NCBI GenBank assembly: GCA_031553915.1
Contig: JAVBKT010000004.1
Location: 1 to 64,000 of the forward strand
Length of the DNA stretch: 64,000 bases
Direction of reading: 5' to 3'
Source: HGM13862 sp031553915
GTDB lineage: Bacteria > Bacillota > Dehalobacteriia > UBA4068
In this document: positions 8,642-17,148 of the stretch, one piece after another
Numbering within the stretch: the first letter of the stretch is position 1
Layout of the letters: every line of letters starts with the position of its first letter
Notes under the pieces: model-generated
Told to the model about the DNA's origin: nothing
What the model saw: the letters and a program-made list of their open reading frames with translations, nothing else
Database searches by the model: none
Program-made: the position numbers and the translations under genes

Positions 8642-9223
8642 CTATTTGGGGATAAACACTTTTTTGATGGCATAATTATCTTGCACCTGATTGAGCGCTT
8701 CACCAAAACGCTGAAAATGGACAATTTCCCTTTCGCGGAGAAAACGCAAAACATCTTTCACATCAGGATCATCGGTGAAATCGATTAAATGATTGTAGGC
8801 GACGCGGGCTTTTTGTTCGGCAGCCATATCTTCAGTCAAATCAGAGATAGGGTCATCTTTAGCTTGAATATAAGTGGCGCTCCAGGGGTTGCCAGTGGCA
8901 TCCTGATAGTAAACTGCTTTGCCGTGTTCAATAAAAGCAGCTTCGTATCCGCCGGCGATTAAGTCTTCCCGGTCAGCGTCTTTGGTCAGTTTATAGCAGA
9001 GAGTGCCGATAATTTCCAAATGCGCCAGCTCTTCCGTACCGATATCAGTAACGATAGCCTTGGTGTTATTTGTGGGCATGGTGAAGCGCTGAGTGAGATA
9101 GCGCAGGGCTGCGGAGAGCTCGCCGTCAGGGCCGCCATATTGAGTGAGCAGCATTTTTGCCAGCGCAGGGTTGGTGCCATTTACTTTTACCGGGTATTGC
9201 AGTTTTTTCTCGTATATCCACAT
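8642..9223 (-). CDS. cotJC: spore coat protein CotJC (manganese-catalase family)
   Basis: The 193-residue protein matches CotJC throughout: MWIYEKKLQYPVKV at the N-terminus, GGPDGELSAALRYLTQRF, then TEELAHLEIIGTL and later EREIVHFQRFGE. These give the Glu/His ligands of a di-manganese, ferritin-like catalase fold. CotJC is a component of the spore coat. The ATG at 9223 has AAGGAGG seven bases upstream; a TTG two codons earlier is less likely. It is the third gene of the cotJA-cotJB-cotJC operon, and its ribosome site overlaps the end of cotJB. Confidence 0.93.
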   Translation of the reverse strand: MWIYEKKLQYPVKVNGTNPALAKMLLTQYGGPDGELSAALRYLTQRFTMPTNNTKAIVTDIGTEELAHLEIIGTLCYKLTKDADREDLIAGGYEAAFIEHGKAVYYQDATGNPWSATYIQAKDDPISDLTEDMAAEQKARVAYNHLIDFTDDPDVKDVLRFLREREIVHFQRFGEALNQVQDNYAIKKVFIPK

Positions 9224-9235
9224 AGTCAATCCTCC

Positions 9236-9487
9236 TTAGTAATCCCAGGGAAAGTCAGATAATCCCCAAAGCCATTCGCTGTTTGAGCTGTCAGTCATAT
9301 TAGAAATTAGCGGAGAAAATCTGCTTGAGTATTGTTCAGCCAGATTGGCGTAGCGTTCTGCTGCCATATTATAACGCTCGATTGCATATTTATCATAAAG
9401 ATGGCTGTCAAGATAGATGCGCAAATCATCCATTGTTAGGCCCAGCTGCTGTAGTTCCAGCATCATTGTTGCTTGTTCCAGACTCAT
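9236..9487 (-). CDS. cotJB: spore coat protein CotJB
   Basis: This 83-residue protein matches CotJB by size, position and the LDSHLYDKYAIERYNMA stretch. CotJB is a small coat component encoded with CotJC. The ATG at 9487 is preferred over the one two codons upstream, because the GGAGGT site abuts the earlier ATG and is at normal distance from this one. The gap to cotJC is 12 bases and to cotJA 18 bases. The tail is rich in Ser, Asn and Trp. Confidence 0.88.
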   Translation of the reverse strand: MSLEQATMMLELQQLGLTMDDLRIYLDSHLYDKYAIERYNMAAERYANLAEQYSSRFSPLISNMTDSSNSEWLWGLSDFPWDY

Positions 9488-9505
9488 ATTCATACCTCCC
9501 TTTTG

Positions 9506-9697
9506 TTATAGTTGAAACGGGTTTTCATTTGGGCCGTATTTTCCCTTGGGAATACTTAAATCAGGAAAAACAGTTCCGGTAATAAAGGCTGATTCATAGT
9601 CAAAAAAACGGACAGCATCCTGCACTGGCACAAAAGCATAGGCGGCGCGGGGGCAGTTGTCAGCATAGGGCATGATAATGCCGGGGCAATTTTCCAT
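9506..9697 (-). CDS. cotJA: spore coat associated protein CotJA
   Basis: The 63-residue protein has the short CotJA layout with PRAAYAFVPVQDAVRFFDYESAFITGTVFPDL, rich in Pro and aromatic residues. It is the first gene of the cotJ operon. ATG 9697 lies nine bases after GGAGG. CotJA is needed for assembly of CotJC into the coat in Bacillus; the same role is inferred here from synteny. Confidence 0.85.
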   Translation of the reverse strand: MENCPGIIMPYADNCPRAAYAFVPVQDAVRFFDYESAFITGTVFPDLSIPKGKYGPNENPFQL

Positions 9698-9730
9698 AAT
9701 AGACAACCTCCTTATTTTATGTATTTATTA

Positions 9731-9761
9731 TAGAATATGAGTATTCCGATATGTTTGTGCC
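9731..9761 (-). promoter_or_regulatory. possible mother-cell sigma promoter of cotJ
   Basis: On the minus strand CATATTCTA (9739-9731) fits the CATAnnnTA -10 pattern of sigma-E and sigma-K promoters and lies about 34 bases before the cotJA start. A -35 with AC lies near 9755-9760. The match is short, so this is only a candidate. Confidence 0.3.
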
Positions 9762-9766
9762 AAGAA

Positions 9767-9956
9767 AAGAGAGCCTGTACCAGGCTCTCTTCAGCGGGCC
9801 GATAAACTTCGCGTTACGGCGTTGTTGCTATAAGCGACTCCTCGGAGTATCTTTTATACGCCTGCATCGTCTCTTATAGCAGCCGCCTTGTTCCGCTCGT
9901 TTCTCAGCCCGTTGTACCCCAAATAAAAAAAGAGAGCCTGTACCAGGCTCTCTTTT
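9767..9956. repeat. imperfect palindromic element between two copies of one terminator hairpin
   Basis: A 25-bp hairpin (11-bp stem AAGAGAGCCTG, TAC loop) occurs twice in the same orientation, at 9767-9791 and 9930-9954. The second copy has longer flanking A and T runs and is a proper terminator for the CAP gene. The 138 bases between are an imperfect long palindrome: 9794-9813 pairs with 9894-9912, and TGCTATAAG (9826-9834) with CTTATAGCA (9873-9881), with two small hairpins at the centre. There is no open frame. It looks like a small palindromic mobile or REP-like element. Confidence 0.6.
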
Positions 9957-9979
9957 TGAGTATACATGTTGAGTTTGCT

Positions 9980-10963
9980 TTAGTCGGCAAAAAATTGTGT
10001 CCAGGAATAGCCAACATATTTGGCGTTGTCAACCGGGGCCAGAGCAACGCCAATCCTCGTATATTTGGGGTTCATAATGGCCGCTCTATGGCCGGGGCTG
10101 TTCATCCAGTCTGTCATTACCTCTTCCGGGGTAGAGTAGCCAATAGCAATATTTTCTCCCACAGCGGTATAAGTTCCGCCGACTTGATCAATAGCAGTGA
10201 AGCAATCAGTGCCGTCAGGACGGGTATGATCAAACACAGTTTGGACTTCGATTGCCCGGATAGCCGCAGCCTCGGTGAGTTTTTCATCGAGAACCAGAGC
10301 ATTCAGGCCGGCGCTGGCGCGTTCTTTGTTAACCAAGTCCACGACTTGCTGAATATACTGGGCATATTCAGCTGCCACATTAGGGGTAAGCGTGGTGGCG
10401 GCATCCGGCAGCGCATACAAGGATGCGTTTTTGGGGATATTAGCCACGGAGCAGCCCTGATTAGCGGTAAAAGCATATAAATACTGCCAGAGGTAATCAA
10501 AAAGCGCGGAACAATCATTGAAGGTGCAACCCTTAGTGCCATTGGCAACGAGGCTGTTGTTGGAAGTACAATTGTTTTGGCTGCCTAAAACGCTGTTATT
10601 GCCGGTAGTGCAGTTGTTCTGAGCGCAGGCGCTATTGGTCTTGCCGGTAGAGCAACTGTTCTGGTTAGCGGCAGAATTCAGACCATTGCCAGCGCAGCTT
10701 TTTGGTGTGGCGGCATTATTGTTGCTGTTTTGATAGCAGCTGCTTTGATTTGCTGCAGAGTTATTATTCACCAGTGAACAACTATTTTGACTGTCAGCAT
10801 TGCTGCGAATATCTGTGGCGCAGCTATCCTGGATGGCGCAATTGCCGCGATTATTGTTTCCGCAGCTGGAGGGATTATCCGCCGCAGCCAAAGCAGCAGT
10901 AGGTACTATGACAATAGCCAGAGCTATAATCAGAACAACGAGAGTCTTGGAAAATTTCTTCAT
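9980..10963 (-). CDS. secreted CAP-domain (SCP/YkwD-like) protein with 14-residue Cys repeats
   Basis: The 327-residue protein has a signal peptide (MKKFSKTLVVLIIALAIVIV, with AALAAA cleavage near residue 27) and eight in-register 14-residue repeats at about residues 33-144. Each repeat begins SC or NC and is rich in Asn, Ser and Gln. A linker follows, then a C-terminal CAP domain (about residues 200-327). CAP landmarks are VNKERASAGL, FDHTRPDGT, VGENIAIGYSTPEEV, WMNSPGHRAAIMNPKYTRIGVAL. Firmicute YkwD-type CAP proteins are secreted and several are spore-associated. Start ATG 10963 has AAGGAG eight bases upstream. Its position between cotJ and spoIIE supports, but does not prove, a spore role. 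The Cys ladder suggests disulfide or metal cross-linking (inference). Confidence 0.85.
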   Translation of the reverse strand: MKKFSKTLVVLIIALAIVIVPTAALAAADNPSSCGNNNRGNCAIQDSCATDIRSNADSQNSCSLVNNNSAANQSSCYQNSNNNAATPKSCAGNGLNSAANQNSCSTGKTNSACAQNNCTTGNNSVLGSQNNCTSNNSLVANGTKGCTFNDCSALFDYLWQYLYAFTANQGCSVANIPKNASLYALPDAATTLTPNVAAEYAQYIQQVVDLVNKERASAGLNALVLDEKLTEAAAIRAIEVQTVFDHTRPDGTDCFTAIDQVGGTYTAVGENIAIGYSTPEEVMTDWMNSPGHRAAIMNPKYTRIGVALAPVDNAKYVGYSWTQFFAD

Positions 10964-11077
10964 TAAACCACTCCTTATATGTAAGATACTATCCATTTTA
11001 GCATATCGACAATAAAAGACCTAATCCAATTCCTGGTTGAGCTGGTAATATGCAGAAATTTAAGTTTTGCGGCATGC

Positions 11078-11111
11078 TCCGACAAGTTTCGTTCTCTTTA
11101 TCATCTATAAT
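11078..11111 (+). promoter_or_regulatory. spoIIE promoter with Spo0A-box-like site
   Basis: TATAAT (11106-11111) is preceded, with a 21-bp spacer, by CCGACA (11079-11084). TCCGACA (11078-11084) differs from a Spo0A box (TTCGNCA) at one base. The unusually long 21-bp spacer with an overlapping Spo0A site is the known arrangement of sigma-A, Spo0A-activated spoIIE and spoIIG promoters. Confidence 0.6.
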
Positions 11112-11155
11112 GAGGACGAGCAGTAATAATGACAGAGAGGCAGAGGTGAAAGAGT

Positions 11156-13564
11156 ATGTCAGATTCTCCAAGAATATATCCTTTTAAGCGGGCGGCGGAA
11201 AGTGTGGCCGCCAAGCCTGCTTTTGCCAAAAAAAGTAAGAGTAGTACAGCTACATACATAAAAGTCATTCGCATCGTATTGTTGTCAGCTGCGGCTTTTT
11301 TGTTGGCAAGAGCGGAAATTTTAGGCGGTTTATATCCCTTTGCGCCGGCTTTTATTGCGGCTGCCTGTGTGATTTATCCCAAAAAAGGCGCCCTGTTGGC
11401 GATACCGCTTTTGATTGGTTTATATACCGCCATGGAGCCAAGATTGTTTTTGGTATATGCGGCCATAATTCTTCTTTTGACCGCTATTTTTTTATTATAC
11501 ACTGTTGATAGTAAAAAGCAATGGTTTGTTGTGCCGGGCATGGTTTTAGCAGCAGTTCTCGTCAGCAAGGGGCTGCTGATGGCTTTGACCGTTTTTACCG
11601 ACTATCAATTAATGACCAGTATTTTTGAAAGCGTGATTGCCGGAGGGCTGTCAATAGTTTTTTTGGTTATTTTTACGGCTGTGCGCCGCTTTGACGTGGC
11701 CAGACGCTTTTCCGCTGATGAAATGGTCTGTATTTTTTTGGCTGGTATGGGCTTGCTGTGCGGATTAAATGGCTATAGTATTGGCATCTTTGATTTGCAA
11801 AGTTTTTTCAGCCGTTTGTTAATTATGTTTGTCGCCTATTTGGGTGGCGGCGGAGCCGGAGCAGCCATTGGCGCTATGGTTGGGATTATTCCCAGTGTGT
11901 CGGAAATAATCGCGCCGACAGTGATCGCGACTTATGCCTTTTCCGGCTTGTTGGCTGGTGTTTTTTCCAATTTTGGCCGTATCGGTACTGCCATTGGTTT
12001 TATTCTTGGCAATATGATTTTGGCTTTATATATGCTTTCTCCGGAGGAGATCGCTGCTGGACTTTTCACCTCAGCCGCAGCTGCTTTGGTATTTTTCCTC
12101 ATCCCGGCCAAATTCAGTAAAAAAGTTGGCCGCGCCTTTGCGGCGACCGGATTAAAATCCGCCAAAGAAGAAAAAAATGAGCGCTTACTGAAGCTCGCCA
12201 TCCGTAAGCTGCGTAATTCCGGCTGGATGTTTCGCGATTTGAGCAATTCTCTTGCGGAAATAGCTGTCAGCGAGCCGGTCAGTGAGGAAGAAAGCGTGCG
12301 CGCGTCGATGGAACAGCTCTCGCATCAATTATGCAGCGGTTGCTCGCTCAAAGATATTTGCTGGGAGATGGATTATCAGCAAACCTTTCGCGGAGTGATC
12401 TCTTTGTTTGAGGCAGTGCAGGAAAACGGCATGGCCGAATTAAAGGATGCGCCGGAAAATTTTACCAAGCGCTGTCCGCATATTAAAGAATTGGTGGCAA
12501 TAGTCAACTGCCTGTTTGATATGCAATGCCGCAGTAATTATTGGCAGCTGCAAAAACAAGGCTGCAGTCATCTGATTAGCAGCCAATTGGCCGGCGTATC
12601 TGATCTGATGGAGAAAATATCCAAAGATATCAGTGATTTTGGCGATGAGAGAGAAATCCTCGAGCGCGAGCTGGAAAAGGCGATCGCCAAGCGCGGTATG
12701 CCGGTTGATTCTGCCGGGATCAGCTATCTGACCGAAAAATCAATAGGGGTGTGGGCGCAGTTTATCGAATGCCCGGGAGAGCTCTATTGCCGCCAGGCTA
12801 TTGAAGAAGAGGTCAGCCGTCTTTTGGGATGCACTTTTAATGTGCATGAAAACATCTGCGGCGGTAAAGATTGTAAGGAGCGGTGCAATTATCATCTCCT
12901 GGCTGCCGGCGCGCATAATTTTTCTATCGGTCAGGCCCAGCTGGCCAAAGACGGTAAAAACGTTTGCGGCGACACCGGCAGCAGTATTCTGCTGGATGAC
13001 GGGCGGCAATTGCTGATGATCAGCGACGGTATGGGCAGCGGCAACCAGGCCGCTGCCGAAAGCAGCGCAGCCATCTCCCTGATCAGCCGTTTGCTGGAAA
13101 CCGGCTTTAATCAAAGCACGGCAATTGATATGCTAAACTCGATCTTATCCCTGCGCGGAAATGCGGATAGCTTTGTGACATTGGATATTTGTGTGGTGGA
13201 TCTTTATGACGGCAAGGTTGATTTTATTAAAACCGGCGGCTCTTCCAGTTATATTAAGCGCGGCGGTTCGGTAAAGGTGATTAATGGCAGCACTTTGCCG
13301 GTAGGGATGTTGACCGGGGTTGAGCAGGAGACAGTAAGCGAACAGATCTTCCCCGGCGATATGATTATTTTGGCCTCTGATGGTTTGCTGGATATGGATT
13401 CGCAGGATGAGGGCCAGTGGTTAAGCCGCGTCATCAGCCAGGCAGTGGTCAATAATCCGCAGAACATGGCTGAGTACCTTCTCGATAAGGTCATCAGCAT
13501 CAGCAATGGTAAAATAAAGGATGATATCACTGTTTTGGTAGCGCAGATTGGCGAAATTGCTTAG
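11156..13564 (+). CDS. spoIIE: stage II sporulation protein E (PP2C-type serine phosphatase)
   Basis: SpoIIE dephosphorylates SpoIIAA to activate sigma-F in the forespore, and interacts with FtsZ at the polar septum. The 802-residue protein has the full family layout. A short cytoplasmic N-terminus is followed by about ten membrane segments (residues 40-325), a central Cys-containing region (CSGCSLKDICWEMD) and a C-terminal PP2C phosphatase with SDGMGSG near residue 622 and SDGLLDMDS near 741. The ATG at 11156 follows GAGGTGA. The upstream region has a promoter of the Spo0A-activated type, and a terminator follows. It is transcribed alone. Confidence 0.95.
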   Translation: MSDSPRIYPFKRAAESVAAKPAFAKKSKSSTATYIKVIRIVLLSAAAFLLARAEILGGLYPFAPAFIAAACVIYPKKGALLAIPLLIGLYTAMEPRLFLVYAAIILLLTAIFLLYTVDSKKQWFVVPGMVLAAVLVSKGLLMALTVFTDYQLMTSIFESVIAGGLSIVFLVIFTAVRRFDVARRFSADEMVCIFLAGMGLLCGLNGYSIGIFDLQSFFSRLLIMFVAYLGGGGAGAAIGAMVGIIPSVSEIIAPTVIATYAFSGLLAGVFSNFGRIGTAIGFILGNMILALYMLSPEEIAAGLFTSAAAALVFFLIPAKFSKKVGRAFAATGLKSAKEEKNERLLKLAIRKLRNSGWMFRDLSNSLAEIAVSEPVSEEESVRASMEQLSHQLCSGCSLKDICWEMDYQQTFRGVISLFEAVQENGMAELKDAPENFTKRCPHIKELVAIVNCLFDMQCRSNYWQLQKQGCSHLISSQLAGVSDLMEKISKDISDFGDEREILERELEKAIAKRGMPVDSAGISYLTEKSIGVWAQFIECPGELYCRQAIEEEVSRLLGCTFNVHENICGGKDCKERCNYHLLAAGAHNFSIGQAQLAKDGKNVCGDTGSSILLDDGRQLLMISDGMGSGNQAAAESSAAISLISRLLETGFNQSTAIDMLNSILSLRGNADSFVTLDICVVDLYDGKVDFIKTGGSSSYIKRGGSVKVINGSTLPVGMLTGVEQETVSEQIFPGDMIILASDGLLDMDSQDEGQWLSRVISQAVVNNPQNMAEYLLDKVISISNGKIKDDITVLVAQIGEIA

Positions 13565-13579
13565 TCAAAACCGCAACGG

Positions 13580-13598
13580 TTCGCATTCCTAATGGCTA
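13580..13598 (-). repeat. dispersed 19-bp repeat, solo copy
   Basis: On the minus strand this reads TAGCCATTAGGAATGCGAA, identical to the left end of the 453-bp element at 57772. The next bases, a GCGGTTTTG stretch, are also shared. It lies between the spoIIE stop and its terminator. Confidence 0.7.
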
Positions 13599-13653
13599 CA
13601 AAAATAATATTATTTATCTTCCACAATAAATAAAGGAAATAAAGCGCCTAAAA

Positions 13654-13690
13654 AGAATAGAAACTGCTATAGGTTTCTATTCTTTTTTTA
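13654..13690 (+). terminator. spoIIE terminator
   Basis: AGAATAGAAAC (13654-13664) pairs with GTTTCTATTCT (13673-13683) around an 8-base loop, followed by a run of T. It lies upstream of tilS and separates it from spoIIE. Confidence 0.85.
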
Positions 13691-13708
13691 TTTTTATGGG
13701 GTGTTGGT

Positions 13709-15055
13709 ATGAGCTTGCTCAAACGAACTAAAGAATTTATCATTAAAGAGCAATTGATTGCCGAGGGAGATATTGTCTTGCTGGCTGTCTCAGGCGGCAT
13801 GGATTCTATGGCGCTGGCCCATCTTTTACTTGCGCTGCAATCTCAGTTAGGGTTTTCCCTGGCGATAGCTAATTTTAACCACCATTTGCGGCCGGAAGCA
13901 GCAGAGGAGGCAAAATTTGTGGAAGCTTTTGCCGACAGCCATGATGTGCCCTTTTTTGCGGGCGAGGCCGATATCGCAGCCCTCGCTGAGGGAGGGAATA
14001 TTCAGGAGACTGCCCGGCGGGAGCGCTATGCCTATCTGCGCTCTTTGGCCGCCAAATTGGAGGCGAACTCTATTGCCGTGGCTCATCATGGTGATGATCA
14101 GGCGGAAACGGTTTTGCTGCATCTGCTCCGAGGCAGCGGCCTGGCTGGTTTGGGTGGCATGTCAGCCAAAAACGGCAATATTATCCGGCCCTTTCTCTTT
14201 GCCCGGCGCAAACAGATTGAAGAATTTGTGGAGCAAAACCATATCGAATATAAAGAAGATATCAGCAATGCCAGTGTTAAATATTTGCGCAACAAAATTC
14301 GCCTGCAATTGCTGCCTTGCCTCAAAGAGTATAATCCGCAGATTTGCGAAACATTGACGGCCACGGCAGCTATTTGCCGCGAAGAAAATATGGTTCTGGA
14401 TGATCTGGCAGCCAATGCCTTGGCTGAGCTATGGCTCAATGACAAAAATGCCCTGGACAAAGAAGGGTTTAGGCAGCTGCCCGTGGCTTTGCAACGGCGC
14501 GTGCTGCGCAAGGCTTATACCATGGTGATGGGTGAGAAGATGGAGCTCAATTTTGAGCAGGTGGAGTCGATTTTGTGCTTAAAAGATGAGCAAAGCGCGG
14601 TTTTGCCGGGCGGCGGCATTGTTTATTTGCGGGAAAATATTTGTTTTGGTGAGGAAAAGCCGGAGTTGCCGGAGTATAATGGGACCTACCCGCTGCTTAT
14701 TGACAGGCAGTGGCATCGGATTGGCGAACTGCCCTGGCAATATTGCGCAGCGGAAACTCCCTGCCCGCCAGAGGAGCAAGACCTCTATTGGCTGGCCATT
14801 TCCGCAGCAGAGGCAAAAAATTTATCCTGGCGCACCAGAAGATTAGGCGATTATGTTATTTCTCTTGGCAAAACAGGAAAGACTAAACTTAAAGAAATAT
14901 TTATCGAAAACCACATTCCTGTTTTCGAGCGCAATTCCTGGCCGGTACTCACCAGCGACCAAGATATTGTCTGGGTAGCGGGATTATGGAAAACAACTGC
15001 TGTTGCTGACAAAAACCCCATATTGATAAAAATAAGGGCATATGATAGAATGTAA
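13709..15055 (+). CDS. tilS: tRNA(Ile)-lysidine synthetase
   Basis: TilS uses ATP to attach lysine to C34 of the CAU-anticodon tRNA(Ile), changing its reading from AUG to AUA. The 448-residue protein has the PP-loop SGGMDS at residues 28-33, ANFNHHLRPEA and AHHGDDQAETVLLHLLRGSGL typical of TilS, and a C-terminal TilS domain ending with a WRTRRLGDYV segment. The ATG lies after a GGGGTG site. It is upstream of ftsH, the usual order, but the hpt gene often found between them is absent. Confidence 0.95.
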   Translation: MSLLKRTKEFIIKEQLIAEGDIVLLAVSGGMDSMALAHLLLALQSQLGFSLAIANFNHHLRPEAAEEAKFVEAFADSHDVPFFAGEADIAALAEGGNIQETARRERYAYLRSLAAKLEANSIAVAHHGDDQAETVLLHLLRGSGLAGLGGMSAKNGNIIRPFLFARRKQIEEFVEQNHIEYKEDISNASVKYLRNKIRLQLLPCLKEYNPQICETLTATAAICREENMVLDDLAANALAELWLNDKNALDKEGFRQLPVALQRRVLRKAYTMVMGEKMELNFEQVESILCLKDEQSAVLPGGGIVYLRENICFGEEKPELPEYNGTYPLLIDRQWHRIGELPWQYCAAETPCPPEEQDLYWLAISAAEAKNLSWRTRRLGDYVISLGKTGKTKLKEIFIENHIPVFERNSWPVLTSDQDIVWVAGLWKTTAVADKNPILIKIRAYDRM

Positions 15056-15099
15056 TACTAAGCAGACGTTTAGTTTTTGGTTGATGAAAGGAGATCCCT

Positions 15100-17103
15100 T
15101 TGGGCAGAATACTAAAGAACATTACTATTTTTTTGCTGTTAATTATGATAGCTTTTTTTCTGTTCACCCAACTTAACAAAGAAGACCCTATATCTGAGTT
15201 AAACTACAGTGAGTTTATTGCCAAGGTTGAGGCAGGACAGATCAAACAAGTTGAGATTGCCGCGGAGCTGGATGCCGGCCGCTATACGGTGAGCGGTTAT
15301 TTGCCGGACGGCACTCAGTTTGAATCAGTCATCTTTCCGGATACTGATATTGCCGGCTATCTGACTGAAAAAGAGGTAGATATTACCTATACCCCCATTA
15401 CTACAGCCTGGTGGGTGTCTTCGTTGACGATTATTATCCCCATGCTGCTGATTATTGGCTTGTTCATCTTCTTGATGCAGCAAGGCCAGGGCAGCGGCGG
15501 CAAGGTAATGCAGTTTGGGAAAAACCGTGCCAAATTGCAGATGGATAGCCATAAAAAGGTTACCTTTGATGATGTTGCCGGTGTGGATGAAGTTAAGGAA
15601 GAGCTGGAAGAGGTTGTCGGCTTTTTGAAGGATCCGCGCAAATTTACCGCCTTGGGGGCGAGAATCCCTAAAGGAGTGCTTTTGTTTGGCCCTCCCGGCA
15701 ATGGTAAAACCTTGCTGGCAAGAGCTGTCGCAGGCGAGGCTGGTGTGCCTTTTTTCTCCATCTCCGGTTCCGATTTTGTGGAGATGTTTGTCGGTGTGGG
15801 CGCCAGTCGTGTGCGTGACTTGTTCGAACAGGCCAAAAAGCATAATCCCTGCATCATTTTCATCGATGAGATTGATGCTGTCGGCCGCCAGAGAGGCGCT
15901 GGTTTAGGCGGCGGCCATGATGAGAGAGAGCAGACCTTGAACCAATTGCTGGTGGAGATGGACGGGTTTTCTAATAATGAAGGCATTATTGTCATTGCCG
16001 CGACCAACCGCCCGGATATTCTTGACCCGGCTTTGCTGCGTCCCGGCCGTTTTGACCGCGAGATTACGGTTGATGTGCCAGATGTTTTGGGCAGACGGCA
16101 AATATTGGCTGTTCATGCTAAGGACAAACCCCTGGGCCCGGATGCGGATTTGGATGTGGTAGCCCGCCGGACACCCGGTTTTACCGGTGCGGATTTGGCC
16201 AATGTTTTGAATGAAGCGGCACTACTGACCGCACGCCATGGCAAAAAGAAAATTGGCATGGAAGAGCTGGAGCAGGCGGTAGAGCGCGTTATCGCCGGGC
16301 CGGAGAAAAAATCCCGGGTGATCAGCGATAAAGAGAAAAAACTGGTGGCCTATCATGAGGCCGGCCATGCGGTGGTTTCTTACTTCCTGCCCAACTCCGA
16401 CCCGCTGCATAAAGTTTCAATTATTCCCCGCGGCAGGGCTGGCGGATATACTCTGCTCCTGCCCAAGGAAGACCGCAATTACGCGACAAAATCGCAAATG
16501 CTGGACAGCCTGGTCTTACTTTTGGGCGGCAGAATGGCCGAGACCTTGGTTCTGGAAGATATTTCTACCGGCGCCCAAAATGATTTGGAGCGGGCAACGG
16601 AAACAGTCAGAGAGATGATTACCCGTTATGGCATGAGTGACGAGCTGGGGCCGCTGACCTTTGGCAAACGTCAGGAGCAGGTTTTCCTGGGGCGGGATAT
16701 TTCTCAGGAGCGTAATTACAGTGAGGCAATCGCCTATGCTATTGATAAAGAAGCCAGGGTGATTATGGATGATGCCTATAACCGGGCTAAACAAATTTTG
16801 AGCGAGCATATAGAAGATTTGCACAAGGTGGCTGCTGTGCTGATGGAAAAAGAGACCATTGAAGCGGTTGAATTTTACAAAATCATGAGTAAATATACTT
16901 CAGCATCAGCGGAAATGGCAGAGGCGGCAGCAACAGCTATTGCCGAGGAGAAGGAGCAAAGCTCCGGCGCCAAGGCAGCTGCTGAGCCAAAGACTGAGGC
17001 TGAGCCAGAGGTAAATTCCGCGCCGGACAAAGAGGTTCCGCCGCCCAAGGACAGTCAGCCAGGCGATCCTAATATTAATATTTTTTTTGATAAAGAATCA
17101 TAA
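15100..17103 (+). CDS. ftsH: ATP-dependent zinc metalloprotease FtsH
   Basis: FtsH is a membrane-bound hexameric AAA+ protease that degrades misfolded membrane proteins and short-lived regulators. The 667-residue product has two membrane segments (about residues 6-24 and 107-127) around an external domain. The AAA module has Walker A GPPGNGKT near residue 196, Walker B IIFIDEID and the SRH region, and the zinc site is HEAGH at residues 419-423. The start is TTG 15100 behind AAAGGAGAT. The tail after about residue 600 is Ala/Glu/Pro-rich and acidic, as often seen in Firmicute FtsH. It probably follows tilS in one transcript. Confidence 0.96.
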   Translation: MGRILKNITIFLLLIMIAFFLFTQLNKEDPISELNYSEFIAKVEAGQIKQVEIAAELDAGRYTVSGYLPDGTQFESVIFPDTDIAGYLTEKEVDITYTPITTAWWVSSLTIIIPMLLIIGLFIFLMQQGQGSGGKVMQFGKNRAKLQMDSHKKVTFDDVAGVDEVKEELEEVVGFLKDPRKFTALGARIPKGVLLFGPPGNGKTLLARAVAGEAGVPFFSISGSDFVEMFVGVGASRVRDLFEQAKKHNPCIIFIDEIDAVGRQRGAGLGGGHDEREQTLNQLLVEMDGFSNNEGIIVIAATNRPDILDPALLRPGRFDREITVDVPDVLGRRQILAVHAKDKPLGPDADLDVVARRTPGFTGADLANVLNEAALLTARHGKKKIGMEELEQAVERVIAGPEKKSRVISDKEKKLVAYHEAGHAVVSYFLPNSDPLHKVSIIPRGRAGGYTLLLPKEDRNYATKSQMLDSLVLLLGGRMAETLVLEDISTGAQNDLERATETVREMITRYGMSDELGPLTFGKRQEQVFLGRDISQERNYSEAIAYAIDKEARVIMDDAYNRAKQILSEHIEDLHKVAAVLMEKETIEAVEFYKIMSKYTSASAEMAEAAATAIAEEKEQSSGAKAAAEPKTEAEPEVNSAPDKEVPPPKDSQPGDPNINIFFDKES

Positions 17104-17148
17104 ACAAGGATCATAAAAATACACCCTCAAAAAGGATACTATTAAATA

